DNA of 64,000 bases. Source: Paenibacillus rhizosphaerae (lineage in GTDB: Bacteria; Bacillota; Bacilli; Paenibacillales; Paenibacillaceae). A model generated the notes under the pieces. The model worked only from the letters and a program-made list of their open reading frames with translations, searched no databases and was not told the DNA's origin. The stretch covers positions 682,001 through 746,000 of the forward strand of contig NZ_JACHXJ010000001.1 in assembly GCF_014192015.1 (NCBI RefSeq), written 5' to 3'. Position numbers and translations under genes: made by a program. The number at the start of each line of letters is the position of its first letter. Position 1 is the first letter of the stretch. Below, one piece after another: positions 25,491 through 32,989 of this stretch.

Positions 25491-27239
25491 TTGGAATATT
25501 GGAAAGCTTATTACCGGTTTGTTAAACCTTATACGAAATGGATTATTTGTACGCTGATCATCGGCATGATCAAATTCGGCATCCCTTTGACGCTGCCGAT
25601 GATACTCAAATATGTAGTGGACGACCTGCTGCTTAACCCGAACATGAGGGTTTCGGAGCAGGTTACCCGGTTGTTTCTCATTTTAGGGGGCGCGCTCGTC
25701 CTGTTTATTATCGTGCGGGGGCCGGTCGAATATTTACGGCAGTATTTTGCCCAACTGATCACGAGCCGGATTTTGTTCGACATGCGGAACCGCCTGTATG
25801 CGCACCTTCAGCGCCTGTCGCTCCGTTATTACCAGAATACGAAGGTAGGCGAGGCCATCTCTCGTTTTATCAACGACGTGGAGCAGACGAAAAATATTGT
25901 TGAAGTCGGCATGATGAACATTTGGCTGGACATGTTTACGCTGCTGATTGTGCTGGGGGTGATGCTGTATCTGAACCCGGTGCTGACCCTGGTGTCCATC
26001 GCCATTCTTCCTCTTTACGGGATTGCGGTCAACGTGCTGTATAAGCGTCTCAAGAAGCTCACCAAGGACCGTTCCCAGGCGCTCGCCGGCATTCAGGCGT
26101 ATTTGCATGAACGGATTCAGGGGATTTCCGTGATCCGGAGCTTTACGCTGGAGCGCTTCGATCACAAGCAGTTTACGGGCATCAACCAGAATTTCCTGAA
26201 CAAAGCGTTGGCGCAGACGAGATGGAACGCACTGACGTTCTCGATCATCAATACACTGACGGACATCGCCCCGCTGCTTGTGATCGGGTACGGCGGCTAC
26301 CGGGTGATCCATCATGATTTGACCCTTGGCACATTTGTCGCCTTTTTCGGCTATCTGGACAGGCTGTACGCGCCGCTCAAGCGTTTGATCAACTCCTCCT
26401 CGGTGCTGACGCAGGCCTCCGCCTCGCTGGAACGTGTGATGGAGCTGCTGAAGGAGCCGTACGATATAGTCGATGCGCCGAATGCGAAGACCCTTCAGGG
26501 GCCGGTTCAGCATATTGCGTTTGACGAGGTGTGGTTTAAATACAATGAGGGGAGCGACTGGGTGCTTAAGGATATCAGCCTCGATATCAAGCACGGCCAG
26601 ACCGTCGCTTTCGTCGGCATGAGCGGGGGCGGCAAATCGAGCCTCATTTCGCTGATCCCGAGGTTTTATGACATTCAGCAGGGCAGCGTGACCATTAATG
26701 GGCAGGATATCCGGAAGCTGACCCTTGAAAGCCTGCGGGGTTCTATCGGTATGGTGCTGCAGGATAACTTTCTGTTCAGCGGGTCGGTGAAGGATAATAT
26801 TCTGATCGGCAACCCCGAGGCGGGTATGGACGAGATTCAAGCAGCAGCCGTTTCGGCCAACGCCCATGACTTTATTATGAATCTGCCGGACGGGTATGAT
26901 ACGGAAGTCGGGGAACGGGGTGTAAAGCTGTCGGGAGGGCAGAAGCAGCGCCTGGCCATCGCCCGCGTTTTTTTGAAGAATCCGGACATTTTGGTGCTTG
27001 ATGAGGCGACCTCCGCGCTTGACCTGGAGTCCGAGCATCTCATTCAGCAGGCGCTGCAATCGCTGGCTTCAAACCGGACGACGCTGATCGTCGCCCACCG
27101 GCTCTCCACGATCACCCACGCGGACCAAATTGTCGTGATGGAACACGGGATGATTACGGAACAGGGAACGCATGCTGAACTGATGGCTTTGGAGGGAAGT
27201 TATGCACGGCTGTACAATGTGCAGCACCTGGAAGTGTAA
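25491..27239 (+). CDS. Homodimer-type ABC exporter, YgaD-like
   Basis: A 582-residue half-transporter with six N-terminal membrane helices ('IICTLIIGMIKFGIPLTLPM' begins the first) and a nucleotide-binding domain: Walker A VGMSGGGKSS, signature LSGGQKQRLAIAR, Walker B ILVLDEATSALD with intact glutamate. All catalytic motifs are canonical, so it can work as a homodimer, unlike the BmrC/BmrD pair. N-terminus and length resemble B. subtilis YgaD. Substrate unknown (lipid or drug). The start is TTG 25491, 10 bases after GAAAGGAGAGG; the nearby ATG 25484 is in another frame. Confidence 0.88.
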   Translation: MEYWKAYYRFVKPYTKWIICTLIIGMIKFGIPLTLPMILKYVVDDLLLNPNMRVSEQVTRLFLILGGALVLFIIVRGPVEYLRQYFAQLITSRILFDMRNRLYAHLQRLSLRYYQNTKVGEAISRFINDVEQTKNIVEVGMMNIWLDMFTLLIVLGVMLYLNPVLTLVSIAILPLYGIAVNVLYKRLKKLTKDRSQALAGIQAYLHERIQGISVIRSFTLERFDHKQFTGINQNFLNKALAQTRWNALTFSIINTLTDIAPLLVIGYGGYRVIHHDLTLGTFVAFFGYLDRLYAPLKRLINSSSVLTQASASLERVMELLKEPYDIVDAPNAKTLQGPVQHIAFDEVWFKYNEGSDWVLKDISLDIKHGQTVAFVGMSGGGKSSLISLIPRFYDIQQGSVTINGQDIRKLTLESLRGSIGMVLQDNFLFSGSVKDNILIGNPEAGMDEIQAAAVSANAHDFIMNLPDGYDTEVGERGVKLSGGQKQRLAIARVFLKNPDILVLDEATSALDLESEHLIQQALQSLASNRTTLIVAHRLSTITHADQIVVMEHGMITEQGTHAELMALEGSYARLYNVQHLEV

Positions 27240-27307
27240 AACAAGCAATTTAGGAATTCGGCCGATTTGGTGCCGTCTCCGATAGACACGGGTCTCTTAC
27301 CATTCGA

Positions 27308-27341
27308 AAAAGAGGCGCCCATAGCGGGCGCCTCTTTTTTA
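27308..27341. terminator. Bidirectional terminator between convergent genes
   Basis: AAAAGAGGCGCCC pairs with GGGCGCCTCTTTT around ATAGC, with A- and T-runs on the two sides. It ends both the YgaD-like exporter and the DUF441 gene. Confidence 0.92.
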
Positions 27342-27791
27342 GTTTCTGCCGATCAGCAGGGACAGCAGCCCGGCCGCAATCAAAGGCCCTACGGGAACGC
27401 CCTTGAACAAAGCGACGCCAAGTACGGTTCCGACGAGCAGTCCGGCGACGACAGTCGGATTGGCCGACATCAGGGAGGCACCGCGGCCGCCGAGATAAGC
27501 GACGAGCATCCCGATGGCAATCGCCAGCAGGGACTTCCAGTTCAGAAAGGAGCTTCCGAGCGTTTGCAAGCTCATTTTCCCGCTGGCCACCGGTGTCATG
27601 ACCCCGATAGTCAAAATAATGATGCCCAGTGTCAGCCCGTACTTCTCCAGCCAGGGAAACGCCTGCTGTAAATGCAGCACCCGCAGCAGCAGCAGAATGG
27701 TCATCGCCACGGTAATGGTCGTGTTGCTGCTGATAATGCCGAGGGCGGCGAGAACCAGCAGGATCAGTGAAGTAAAATCCGTACGGAACAT
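27339..27791 (-). CDS. DUF441 family membrane protein (YtwI-like)
   Basis: A 150-residue protein with four to five hydrophobic helices and little else. '[14 protein letters not shown]', '[20 protein letters not shown]' and '[20 protein letters not shown]' follow the DUF441/YtwI pattern, including the conserved 'GVMTP(I/V)ASG' turn. Function unknown. The stop lies at the bidirectional terminator. ATG 27791 overlaps the end of AAAGGAG, so spacing is short, but the N-terminus agrees with the family. Confidence 0.85.
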   Translation of the reverse strand: MFRTDFTSLILLVLAALGIISSNTTITVAMTILLLLRVLHLQQAFPWLEKYGLTLGIIILTIGVMTPVASGKMSLQTLGSSFLNWKSLLAIAIGMLVAYLGGRGASLMSANPTVVAGLLVGTVLGVALFKGVPVGPLIAAGLLSLLIGRN

Positions 27792-27892
27792 CTCCTTTCT
27801 TTACTCTCTTTTGTTCGCGGGGGTACCGCCGTCTATTTCATGTGTATGACGGAAGCGGACTGTCTTCCTTGAAATTTCCAACGGTAAAATAT

Positions 27893-28882
27893 TTATTGTT
27901 GTGAAGCCCGCACGGCGGCGATATGCTCGGCGATCAGCCCGCCGTGCTTGCGGCCGGTTTCAATAAAGACCTCGTTTGCATTGCGGCCGGACGCGATGAC
28001 GCCTGCCACGTAGAGTCCCGGCACATTGCTCTCCATCGTTTCCGGGTTAAACAGCGGTTTCTCCATATCTCCGTCCAGCTCGACGCCGCAGGAAGCGAGC
28101 AGCTTCCGGTCCGGCCGGAATCCGGTTAAGGCTAGCACAAAATCGTTATCGATTTCGGTTTTATGCCCGTCTTTATCCTGAACGGTAATGGACGATTCCC
28201 GAATTTCGGTGACCTTGGATTGCACATGGACCTGTATTTTCCCCTTTTTCACCATTGCTTCAAACACCGGGCGCACCCAAGGCTTGATGTTCTCGGAAAC
28301 CTCTTCGCCCCGATAGACCATATCGATGTTCGCTCCAACGCGAATCAGTTCCATGGCCGCGTCAACCGCCGAGTTGCTGCCGCCGATGATCGCCACGTTC
28401 ATCCCCGTATAAGGATGGGCCTCGCGGAAATAATGCGTCACTTTATCCAGATCTTCTCCGGGGATGCCAATATAGTTCGGGTGGTCGAAATAACCGGTGG
28501 AAATGACGACGTTTCTGGATTCATATTGGTGTTTTTGTCCGCTGCGGTCAACGGTATGTACCACAAAGGAATGATCCTGCAGCCGCTCCACGGACAGCGC
28601 TTCTTCGTACTGGGAGATGGACAAGTCGTAATGATCCGCTACCTTGCGGTAGTAGGACAGGGCTTCGTAACGAAAAGGCTTATCGTTTGGGGAAGGGAAC
28701 GGCACATCGCCGATCTCCAGCAGTTCCGCCGTACTAAAAAACTGCATGTGGGTCGGATACAGGTAAATGGAGTGGACCAAGCAGTGCTTTTCAATGATAT
28801 GTGTTGATAGTCCGCGGCGTCCGCATTCGATGGCGGCCGATAGTCCGCATGGACCGGCTCCGATAATAATGACGTCTTGCAT
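27893..28882 (-). CDS. ypdA: YpdA-type bacillithiol disulfide reductase
   Basis: A 329-residue flavoprotein of the thioredoxin-reductase-like fold. The FAD motif IIIGAGPCGLSAAIECGRRG starts at residue 5 and the NADPH motif AIIGGSNSAVDAAMEL lies near 165; the C-terminus has the FAD-contact motif 'GLYVAGVIASGRNANEVFIE'. YpdA uses NADPH to reduce bacillithiol disulfide in Bacillales, restoring thiol redox balance, and lacks the CxxC of thioredoxin reductases; only the single cysteine after GAGP in the first motif is seen, as in YpdA proteins. Strong ribosome site GAGGAGAAATTC before ATG 28882. Confidence 0.92.
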   Translation of the reverse strand: MQDVIIIGAGPCGLSAAIECGRRGLSTHIIEKHCLVHSIYLYPTHMQFFSTAELLEIGDVPFPSPNDKPFRYEALSYYRKVADHYDLSISQYEEALSVERLQDHSFVVHTVDRSGQKHQYESRNVVISTGYFDHPNYIGIPGEDLDKVTHYFREAHPYTGMNVAIIGGSNSAVDAAMELIRVGANIDMVYRGEEVSENIKPWVRPVFEAMVKKGKIQVHVQSKVTEIRESSITVQDKDGHKTEIDNDFVLALTGFRPDRKLLASCGVELDGDMEKPLFNPETMESNVPGLYVAGVIASGRNANEVFIETGRKHGGLIAEHIAAVRASQQ

Positions 28883-29259
28883 GAATTTCTCCTCCTCTGT
28901 CTATAACCACTCACGTTTTATCGTATCGCAAATTTCCGGTAAAAACCACCATGGACAGCCAATAGAGATCCGCAAAAGTCAGCACGCGTCTGATCTTTTT
29001 AGTTGAACATGCTGCTGATACGGCGGTAATACAAGTACCGTTGACAAATTCATTTGATCAACGTATTATTAGATACATATTAAATTAGATGTTTATTAAA
29101 ATATTTCAGTCATTTTGATGGGCGGTTCAGCTTGATAGGAGGCGGTCATTCACTGCCTTATACCTTCCGGAAAGCGCTCGGTATATTTTACCCAACCTTT
29201 CACGGGATTTATCAAAGGAGGTCCGGCCGATCATCGAATGAACAATGAAGGGAGCTCAC
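28883..29259. other. Intergenic region between ypdA and the DUF2087 gene
   Basis: AT-rich. It holds a strong promoter on plus (see 29041-29069) and a good AGGAGG box at 29138-29143 that is not followed by a standard start codon in a useful frame. No gene or terminator is seen. Confidence 0.5.
29041..29069 (+). promoter_or_regulatory. Consensus SigA promoter
   Basis: TTGACA (29041-29046), 17-base spacer, TATTAT (29064-29069). It lies 190 bases before the DUF2087 gene, leaving an untranslated leader of about 185 bases. Confidence 0.7.
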
Positions 29260-29601
29260 ATGATTATGAGTCAGGCAAACGAAATGCGGGAAGAAGCCGA
29301 CGATACGGCGAACGAGGCGATGAAGGCGGCGGTGCTGCGGAACTTTTTTACAGCGGACGGGAGACTGGCGCAAATTCCTGCCCAGTACAAGAAAAAATTG
29401 ATCGCCATGCAGTATCTGGTGGAGAAGCTGGAGTCCGGGCGCCGTTACACAGAGAAGGAAATCAACGCGTTTATACAGCAGTTTCATGATGATTACGCGA
29501 CCATCCGTCGCGAGTTTATCATACACGGATATATGTCGCGGGACCATGAGATATATGAAATGAATTCCCGGGATCAGTGGACGAAATGGGAGAAAGTATA
29601 A
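29260..29601 (+). CDS. DUF2087 domain protein
   Basis: A 113-residue protein. From residue 24 it follows DUF2087: 'LRNFFTADGRLAQIPAQYKK', 'YTEKEINAFIQQFHDDYATI', then 'RREFIIHGYMSRD', matching the family's winged-helix-like 'YtE.EvN..l..fh.D...lRReLi..g.l.R' pattern. DUF2087 is found alone or fused to regulators and may bind DNA; function is not known. Ribosome site GAAGGGAG precedes ATG 29260. Confidence 0.82.
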   Translation: MIMSQANEMREEADDTANEAMKAAVLRNFFTADGRLAQIPAQYKKKLIAMQYLVEKLESGRRYTEKEINAFIQQFHDDYATIRREFIIHGYMSRDHEIYEMNSRDQWTKWEKV

Positions 29602-29622
29602 TTCCTTCCCGAGAATAAGGGC

Positions 29623-29652
29623 TTGACATGAAACAGGCTTTCCGTATATGAT
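29623..29652 (+). promoter_or_regulatory. Promoter of the attenuator-like leader before rsgA
   Basis: TTGACA (29623-29628), 18-base spacer, TATGAT (29647-29652). It begins 415 bases before the RsgA-type gene and just after the DUF2087 stop. Confidence 0.7.
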
Positions 29653-29668
29653 GGCAGCAAATGACAGG

Positions 29669-29744
29669 AAAGGAGACGATATAAAATGATGAAGAGCATT
29701 GTATGTAACTTGAACCCTTTTACATTTTATATACGGTCTCCTTT
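29669..29744 (+). promoter_or_regulatory. Long hairpin enclosing the leader peptide and its ribosome site
   Basis: AAAGGAGAC (29669-29677) pairs perfectly with GTCTCCTTT (29736-29744), and ATATAAAA (29679-29686) with TTTTATAT (29725-29732), 17 pairs in all with a small bulge. The 5' arm contains the leader's Shine-Dalgarno sequence and the 3' arm lies in its last codons, so translation of the leader and this fold exclude each other. Confidence 0.7.
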
Positions 29745-29757
29745 GACGGCTGGATAA
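29686..29757 (+). CDS. 23-codon leader peptide upstream of the RsgA-type GTPase
   Basis: ATG ATG AAG AGC (29686) to TAA (29755-29757) encodes 23 residues beginning MMKSIVCNLNPFTFYI and ending SPLTAG. The ribosome site GGAAAGGAG at 29668-29676 is one of the best in the window and is spaced correctly. The gene is too short to be enzymatic; it is followed by a series of hairpins and an intrinsic terminator, so it is best read as a regulatory leader whose translation senses ribosome state, as for antibiotic-induced resistance genes. I do not recognise the peptide from a known attenuator. Confidence 0.65.
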   Translation: MMKSIVCNLNPFTFYIRSPLTAG

Positions 29758-29787
29758 TCGATCAGACTTGACGAGTCACGCCTGATC

Positions 29788-29830
29788 ATACGGCATATCT
29801 TCAACAGGCATGGTTTCATGCTTGCCGTAT
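29788..29830 (+). promoter_or_regulatory. Possible anti-terminator or pause hairpin in the rsgA leader
   Basis: ATACGGCA (29788-29795) pairs with TGCCGTAT (29823-29830), with an inner AGGCATG/CATGCTT hairpin. It directly abuts the terminator stem that starts at 29831, an arrangement typical of mutually exclusive leader folds. Confidence 0.55.
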
Positions 29831-29869
29831 AAGCCGCGGAGACCTACATGGGTTGCCGCGGCTTTTTTT
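29831..29869 (+). terminator. Intrinsic terminator 1 in the rsgA leader
   Basis: AAGCCGCGG pairs with CCGCGGCTT around a 16-base loop, followed by seven T. It lies 75 bases after the leader peptide stop. Confidence 0.88.
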
Positions 29870-29975
29870 GCGCTGTGTAACGATTCGCTAGGCATCACAG
29901 GTTTGTTGTGCCTTTTTCCGAACGTTTCTTTATGCGCATAAAAGGTAAATGCTCTCTGATCATTCAGAAGTCATC

Positions 29976-30008
29976 CCCCGGAGCCAAAGCTTCGGGGGCT
30001 TTTTGTCA
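29976..30008 (+). terminator. Intrinsic terminator 2 in the rsgA leader
   Basis: CCCCCGGAGC pairs with GCTTCGGGGG (one wobble) around CAAA, followed by CTTTTT. It ends 30 bases before the rsgA start codon, so rsgA expression needs either read-through of both terminators or an undetected promoter. Confidence 0.85.
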
Positions 30009-30037
30009 TTCATTCACTGATTTGGAGGGATTCACAC

Positions 30038-31126
30038 TTGAATTTGGAGCAATATGGTTGGAATTCGGATTGGCAGCAGAAATGGCTGCAGCTAGATCGT
30101 AAACAGCATGTTCCCGGCCGCATCGTCAGCGACTTCGGACAAATGTACCGGGTCTGGACCTCAGCCGGGGAAGTATGGGGAGAAATATCGGGTAAGCTGA
30201 AGCATGAGCATCAGGACCGGAGCGAGCTGCCGGCTGTGGGTGACTGGGTTGAAGTTCAGGTGCTGGAGCAGGAGGAGCGGGTGATCATTCACGGCGTCTT
30301 GGAACGTAAAACCTGTATCTCTCGGCAGGCCGCAGGAGTCGCTACCATTCATGAGCAGATCATCGCCTCCAACGTCGATACGCTGTTCCTGGTCAGCTCG
30401 CTCAATGACGATTTTAATGTCAGGCGCATGGAGAGGTATTTAATCATGGCTTGGAACAGCGGCGTGACCCCCGTTATTCTGCTCAGCAAAGCCGATCTAT
30501 GCCTAGACGCGGAGCTGAAGGTCGCTGAGATGGAAGGAGCTGCTCCGGGAGTGCCGGTTCACGCTATCAGTGCGCTGGAAGATATCGGACGGGACATCGT
30601 GTCCGCTTACCTGGGCGAAGGGATCACGGTGGCGCTGACCGGCTCATCGGGCTGCGGCAAATCGACCATCGTCAACTGGTTGTCCGAAGCAGGCGTGCAG
30701 AAGACTCAAGGGATCCGCGAAGATGACAGCCGCGGGCGCCATACGACGACGCATCGACAGCTGTTCCTGCTGCCCCAAGGGGGCATCATGGCCGATACGC
30801 CCGGAATGCGGGAACTGCGGCTGTTCGAAGACGAAGGAGGCCTGGCCCAAGCGTTTTCCGACATCGAGGAGATCGGCGCACGGTGCCGCTTTGCGGATTG
30901 CAGGCATGAAGGCGAGGCGGGATGTGCCGTCCGGGAAGCGGTGGAATCTGGCGTACTGGAGGAACGGCGGTTGTCCAATTACCACAAGACGCAGCGGGAG
31001 CTGAAGTTTCAAGCGGTAAAAGAAGCACGAAGCCGGCGCAAGGCTGATCCGAAGGGGCGGAGTTCGAAAAGCGAGGCCCCGCGCAAGTCCTCATCCTACT
31101 GGACGAAGCAGCTGATGGATGAATAA
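30038..31126 (+). CDS. rsgA: RsgA-type ribosome small-subunit-dependent GTPase
   Basis: A 362-residue circularly permuted GTPase. Domains in order: OB-fold (about 30-110, ending 'VLERKTCISRQAAGV'), GTPase with permuted motifs (NxD-equivalent 'LLSKADL' near 150 before the P-loop GSSGCGKSTI near 203 and DTPGM near 252), and a C-terminal zinc module 'CRFADCRHEGEAGCAV' near 282-297. RsgA checks 30S maturation and releases assembly factors. It is longer than the 290-300 residues of B. subtilis CpgA, so it may be a second, specialised copy. TTG start with GGAGGGAT upstream. Its leader looks like an attenuator. Confidence 0.9.
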   Translation: MNLEQYGWNSDWQQKWLQLDRKQHVPGRIVSDFGQMYRVWTSAGEVWGEISGKLKHEHQDRSELPAVGDWVEVQVLEQEERVIIHGVLERKTCISRQAAGVATIHEQIIASNVDTLFLVSSLNDDFNVRRMERYLIMAWNSGVTPVILLSKADLCLDAELKVAEMEGAAPGVPVHAISALEDIGRDIVSAYLGEGITVALTGSSGCGKSTIVNWLSEAGVQKTQGIREDDSRGRHTTTHRQLFLLPQGGIMADTPGMRELRLFEDEGGLAQAFSDIEEIGARCRFADCRHEGEAGCAVREAVESGVLEERRLSNYHKTQRELKFQAVKEARSRRKADPKGRSSKSEAPRKSSSYWTKQLMDE

Positions 31127-31132
31127 AAAACA

Positions 31133-31168
31133 CAACAAACCACGATGGATGCCATCGTGGTTTGTTTG
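31133..31168 (+). terminator. Terminator after the RsgA-type gene
   Basis: AACAAACCACGATGG pairs with CCATCGTGGTTTGTT around ATG, ending in GTTTGG. Confidence 0.8.
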
Positions 31169-31220
31169 GCTGGAGATCGATATCGTCCAGCTTCAGTGTA
31201 AATAAATCTTGTAAGCAGAA

Positions 31221-31847
31221 TTAGAAGTTTTTGGCGGCTTCTGCGGCTTTGGCTACACCGGCCTCAACCAATGCGGCGGCTTGATCCGGAAGCTGATTAT
31301 GGCCTTCAACGATAATGGTTGTTACATCTTGGATCCCGAACAGACCCAGGCTGCGCGTTACGAAGTTTACGGCCATTTCGCTGGCAGCGGCAGGGCCTTC
31401 GGAATAGATGCCGCCTCTTGCATTCAGGATAGCGACCTTCTTGTCACCAGCCAGACCCACAGGGCCCTCCGGTGTATATTTAAAGGTTTTGCCTGCACGG
31501 TTCAGGTAGTCCAGGTACGAATGGAGCACGGCCGGAACGGTCATGTTCCAGAGCGGGAATCCGAAGACGATTTTGTCGGCGGCAAGGAATTGATCGAGGT
31601 AGCGGTCGGCGATTGCTGCCGCTTCCCGTTCTTCAGGTGTCGTCTCGATGCCGTTAGCGGTTTTATACAGACCGGTAATGGTCGTATGGTCATAATAACG
31701 GGGTTGTTCGGCGAACAGGTCCAGTTCCACGATTTCGTCCTCCGGATGAGCTGCCGTATAGGAATCCTTGAAAGCATGATACAGCTTCACGCTGATCGCT
31801 TGGTCAATGGGACGGTTGTTTGCTTTGATAAAAAGTACAGTAGACAT
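31221..31847 (-). CDS. azoR: FMN-dependent NADH-azoreductase
   Basis: A 208-residue flavodoxin-like quinone/azo reductase. The FMN-binding N-terminus 'STVLFIKANNRPIDQAISVK', the 'FPLWNMTVPAVLHSYLDYLNRAGKTF' region (split: PLWNMTVPAVLHSYLDYLNR, near residue 98) and 'ILNARGGIYSEG' near 145 are AzoR landmarks. It reduces quinones and azo dyes with NADH, protecting thiols from quinone adducts. RBS AAAGGAG precedes ATG 31847. The promoter carries an array of alternating half-sites suggesting control by a quinone-sensing DUF24/HxlR-type repressor. Confidence 0.93.
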   Translation of the reverse strand: MSTVLFIKANNRPIDQAISVKLYHAFKDSYTAAHPEDEIVELDLFAEQPRYYDHTTITGLYKTANGIETTPEEREAAAIADRYLDQFLAADKIVFGFPLWNMTVPAVLHSYLDYLNRAGKTFKYTPEGPVGLAGDKKVAILNARGGIYSEGPAAASEMAVNFVTRSLGLFGIQDVTTIIVEGHNQLPDQAAALVEAGVAKAAEAAKNF

Positions 31848-31871
31848 GAGGTAAACTCCTTTAAGTATATA

Positions 31872-31922
31872 ATAGTGACTAACTATTTTAAATATAGTAG
31901 ATGAAGATGTTTAAAAAGTCAA
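31872..31922 (-). promoter_or_regulatory. azoR promoter with a three-half-site operator array
   Basis: On the minus strand TTGACT (31922-31917), 17-base spacer, TACTAT (31899-31894). Across the -10 box and start region run half-sites ATAGT (31872-31876), ACTAT (31882-31886) and ATAGT (31894-31898), forming two overlapping perfect dyads. ACTAT-type half-sites resemble those of YodB/CatR-like redox regulators. Confidence 0.55.
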
Positions 31923-31978
31923 AAAAAATTTATTTTTTAGCAGGAACGCTTGTCGAATGATGGCGAAAATTTTTTTTG

Positions 31979-31992
31979 TAAAAGCGCTTTCT
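31979..31992 (+). promoter_or_regulatory. cre-like palindrome upstream of the 32060 membrane gene
   Basis: TAAAAGCGCTTTCT differs from the strong CcpA site TGAAAGCGCTTTCA at two positions. It lies 67 bases before the gene, between two divergent units. Confidence 0.5.
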
Positions 31993-32059
31993 TTGCTGGT
32001 CATAATGGGACTAGTCATTCCAATATATAAATAGTAAGGAATAGGGAGGTGGGGGATGG

Positions 32060-32587
32060 ATGGGCTTTTATCATCTGTTTTGGGGATTTTTGTTTTTGTT
32101 TGATTTCCAAATCAACGGTTTTGACATTTTACCCGACGTGATCGGCTATCTGCTGTTTTATATTGGGCTGGCCAAGCTGAACCGGCGCTCCGAGCATTTT
32201 CGCAAAGCGGGGAACACGGCGGCTGTCCTGCTCGGCGTGTCCGCTCTTGCCCTGATTCTGTCGCTCTTGCCCCGGTTTTCCGCGGCGATCGGAATTCCGC
32301 TGGGCCTGGTCATCCTCCTTCTGAATTTGTACATGGTGTTTCATGTTTGTCAGGGAATCGGCGCTCTGGCCGCAAGGAAAGGTCTATATCAGTTTCAAAG
32401 TATGGCTCTCCAGCGCTGGCGGTGGTACTTGCTGCTTGTCCCCGCGATGTTCGTCGTCCTGCTTATCGCTGCCCTGCTGCCCGCTGCGGCGCTCATCCTC
32501 GGGCTCATACTGATTGTGGCGTCTTTTGTCATAAATGTTCTAATGATGCTGCTGATGAGGGAAGCCGAGCATCACCTGCGCCGCTAG
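32060..32587 (+). CDS. Small integral membrane protein of unknown function
   Basis: A 175-residue protein with five hydrophobic stretches (near 5-25, 30-40, 52-70, 76-97 and 120-165) and a basic-acidic tail REAEHHLRR. The start 'MGFYHLFWGFLFLFDFQING' followed by 'DILPDVIGYLLFYIGLAKL' is typical of small Firmicutes membrane proteins whose first helices carry an 'iniLPD.iGyili..gl..L' motif; their role is unknown. Start ATG 32060 with GGGAGGTGGGG upstream; an ATG 4 bases earlier is out of frame. A cre-like site lies upstream. Confidence 0.75.
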   Translation: MGFYHLFWGFLFLFDFQINGFDILPDVIGYLLFYIGLAKLNRRSEHFRKAGNTAAVLLGVSALALILSLLPRFSAAIGIPLGLVILLLNLYMVFHVCQGIGALAARKGLYQFQSMALQRWRWYLLLVPAMFVVLLIAALLPAAALILGLILIVASFVINVLMMLLMREAEHHLRR

Positions 32588-32684
32588 GCGCTGATTAAAT
32601 GCGGAAACGGCTGGGTATATATTCAAAACAGGAAGAAACTCCCTGGTTATATAAGGAAAATTCAATGACAAGGAGAGGATGGGC

Positions 32685-32822
32685 ATGTCCATTGACCGCT
32701 TTATTTTAAAAAAGTTGGACTCCTGCCAAGAAGAACATACGCGCGCCAATCTAGTGCAGCTGTTCAAAATCCGCATCCAGAAAGCAGAAAGAGCAACCGG
32801 TTTCCATATGGGCAGACACTAG
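32685..32822 (+). CDS. Small 45-residue hypothetical protein
   Basis: ATG 32685 to TAG 32822, with a good ribosome site (AAGGAGAGG, 6 bases upstream). The product is basic, helix-prone and soluble: it begins MSIDRFILKKLDSCQEEH and ends KAERATGFHMGRH. It resembles no family I know. Good initiation signals and a protein-like composition are the only support; it could also be the start of a decayed gene that continues into the disrupted region downstream. Confidence 0.4.
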   Translation: MSIDRFILKKLDSCQEEHTRANLVQLFKIRIQKAERATGFHMGRH

Positions 32823-32931
32823 TTCATGACGATCAGGGGAGCCTATACGGAATGCTGGTTTACGATATCGAACTTTATCCTTTTGCAGGTTCCCCCGAAA
32901 ATGCCAAAATAGCTTTCATGAAAGAGCCCCA

Positions 32932-32959
32932 CTTTGTGGGGTTATTTTGTGCCCTTTTT
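32932..32959 (+). repeat. GC hairpin repeat unit, copy 2
   Basis: AGCCCCACTTTGTGGGGTT plus ATTTT, the second copy of the element at 18219-18246, with one base changed in the loop. Confidence 0.5.
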
Positions 32960-32989
32960 CCCGTCTATGCAACCTTTCTTTCCACCAAG

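Noticed and set aside
25734..27059. Minus-strand reading frame (441 codons) opposite the YgaD-like exporter
   Set aside because: Antisense shadow; the plus-strand protein has all ABC motifs.
29137..29220. AGGAGG box followed by an ATT-initiated frame
   Set aside because: ATT starts are very rare outside infC and the frame has no recognisable product.
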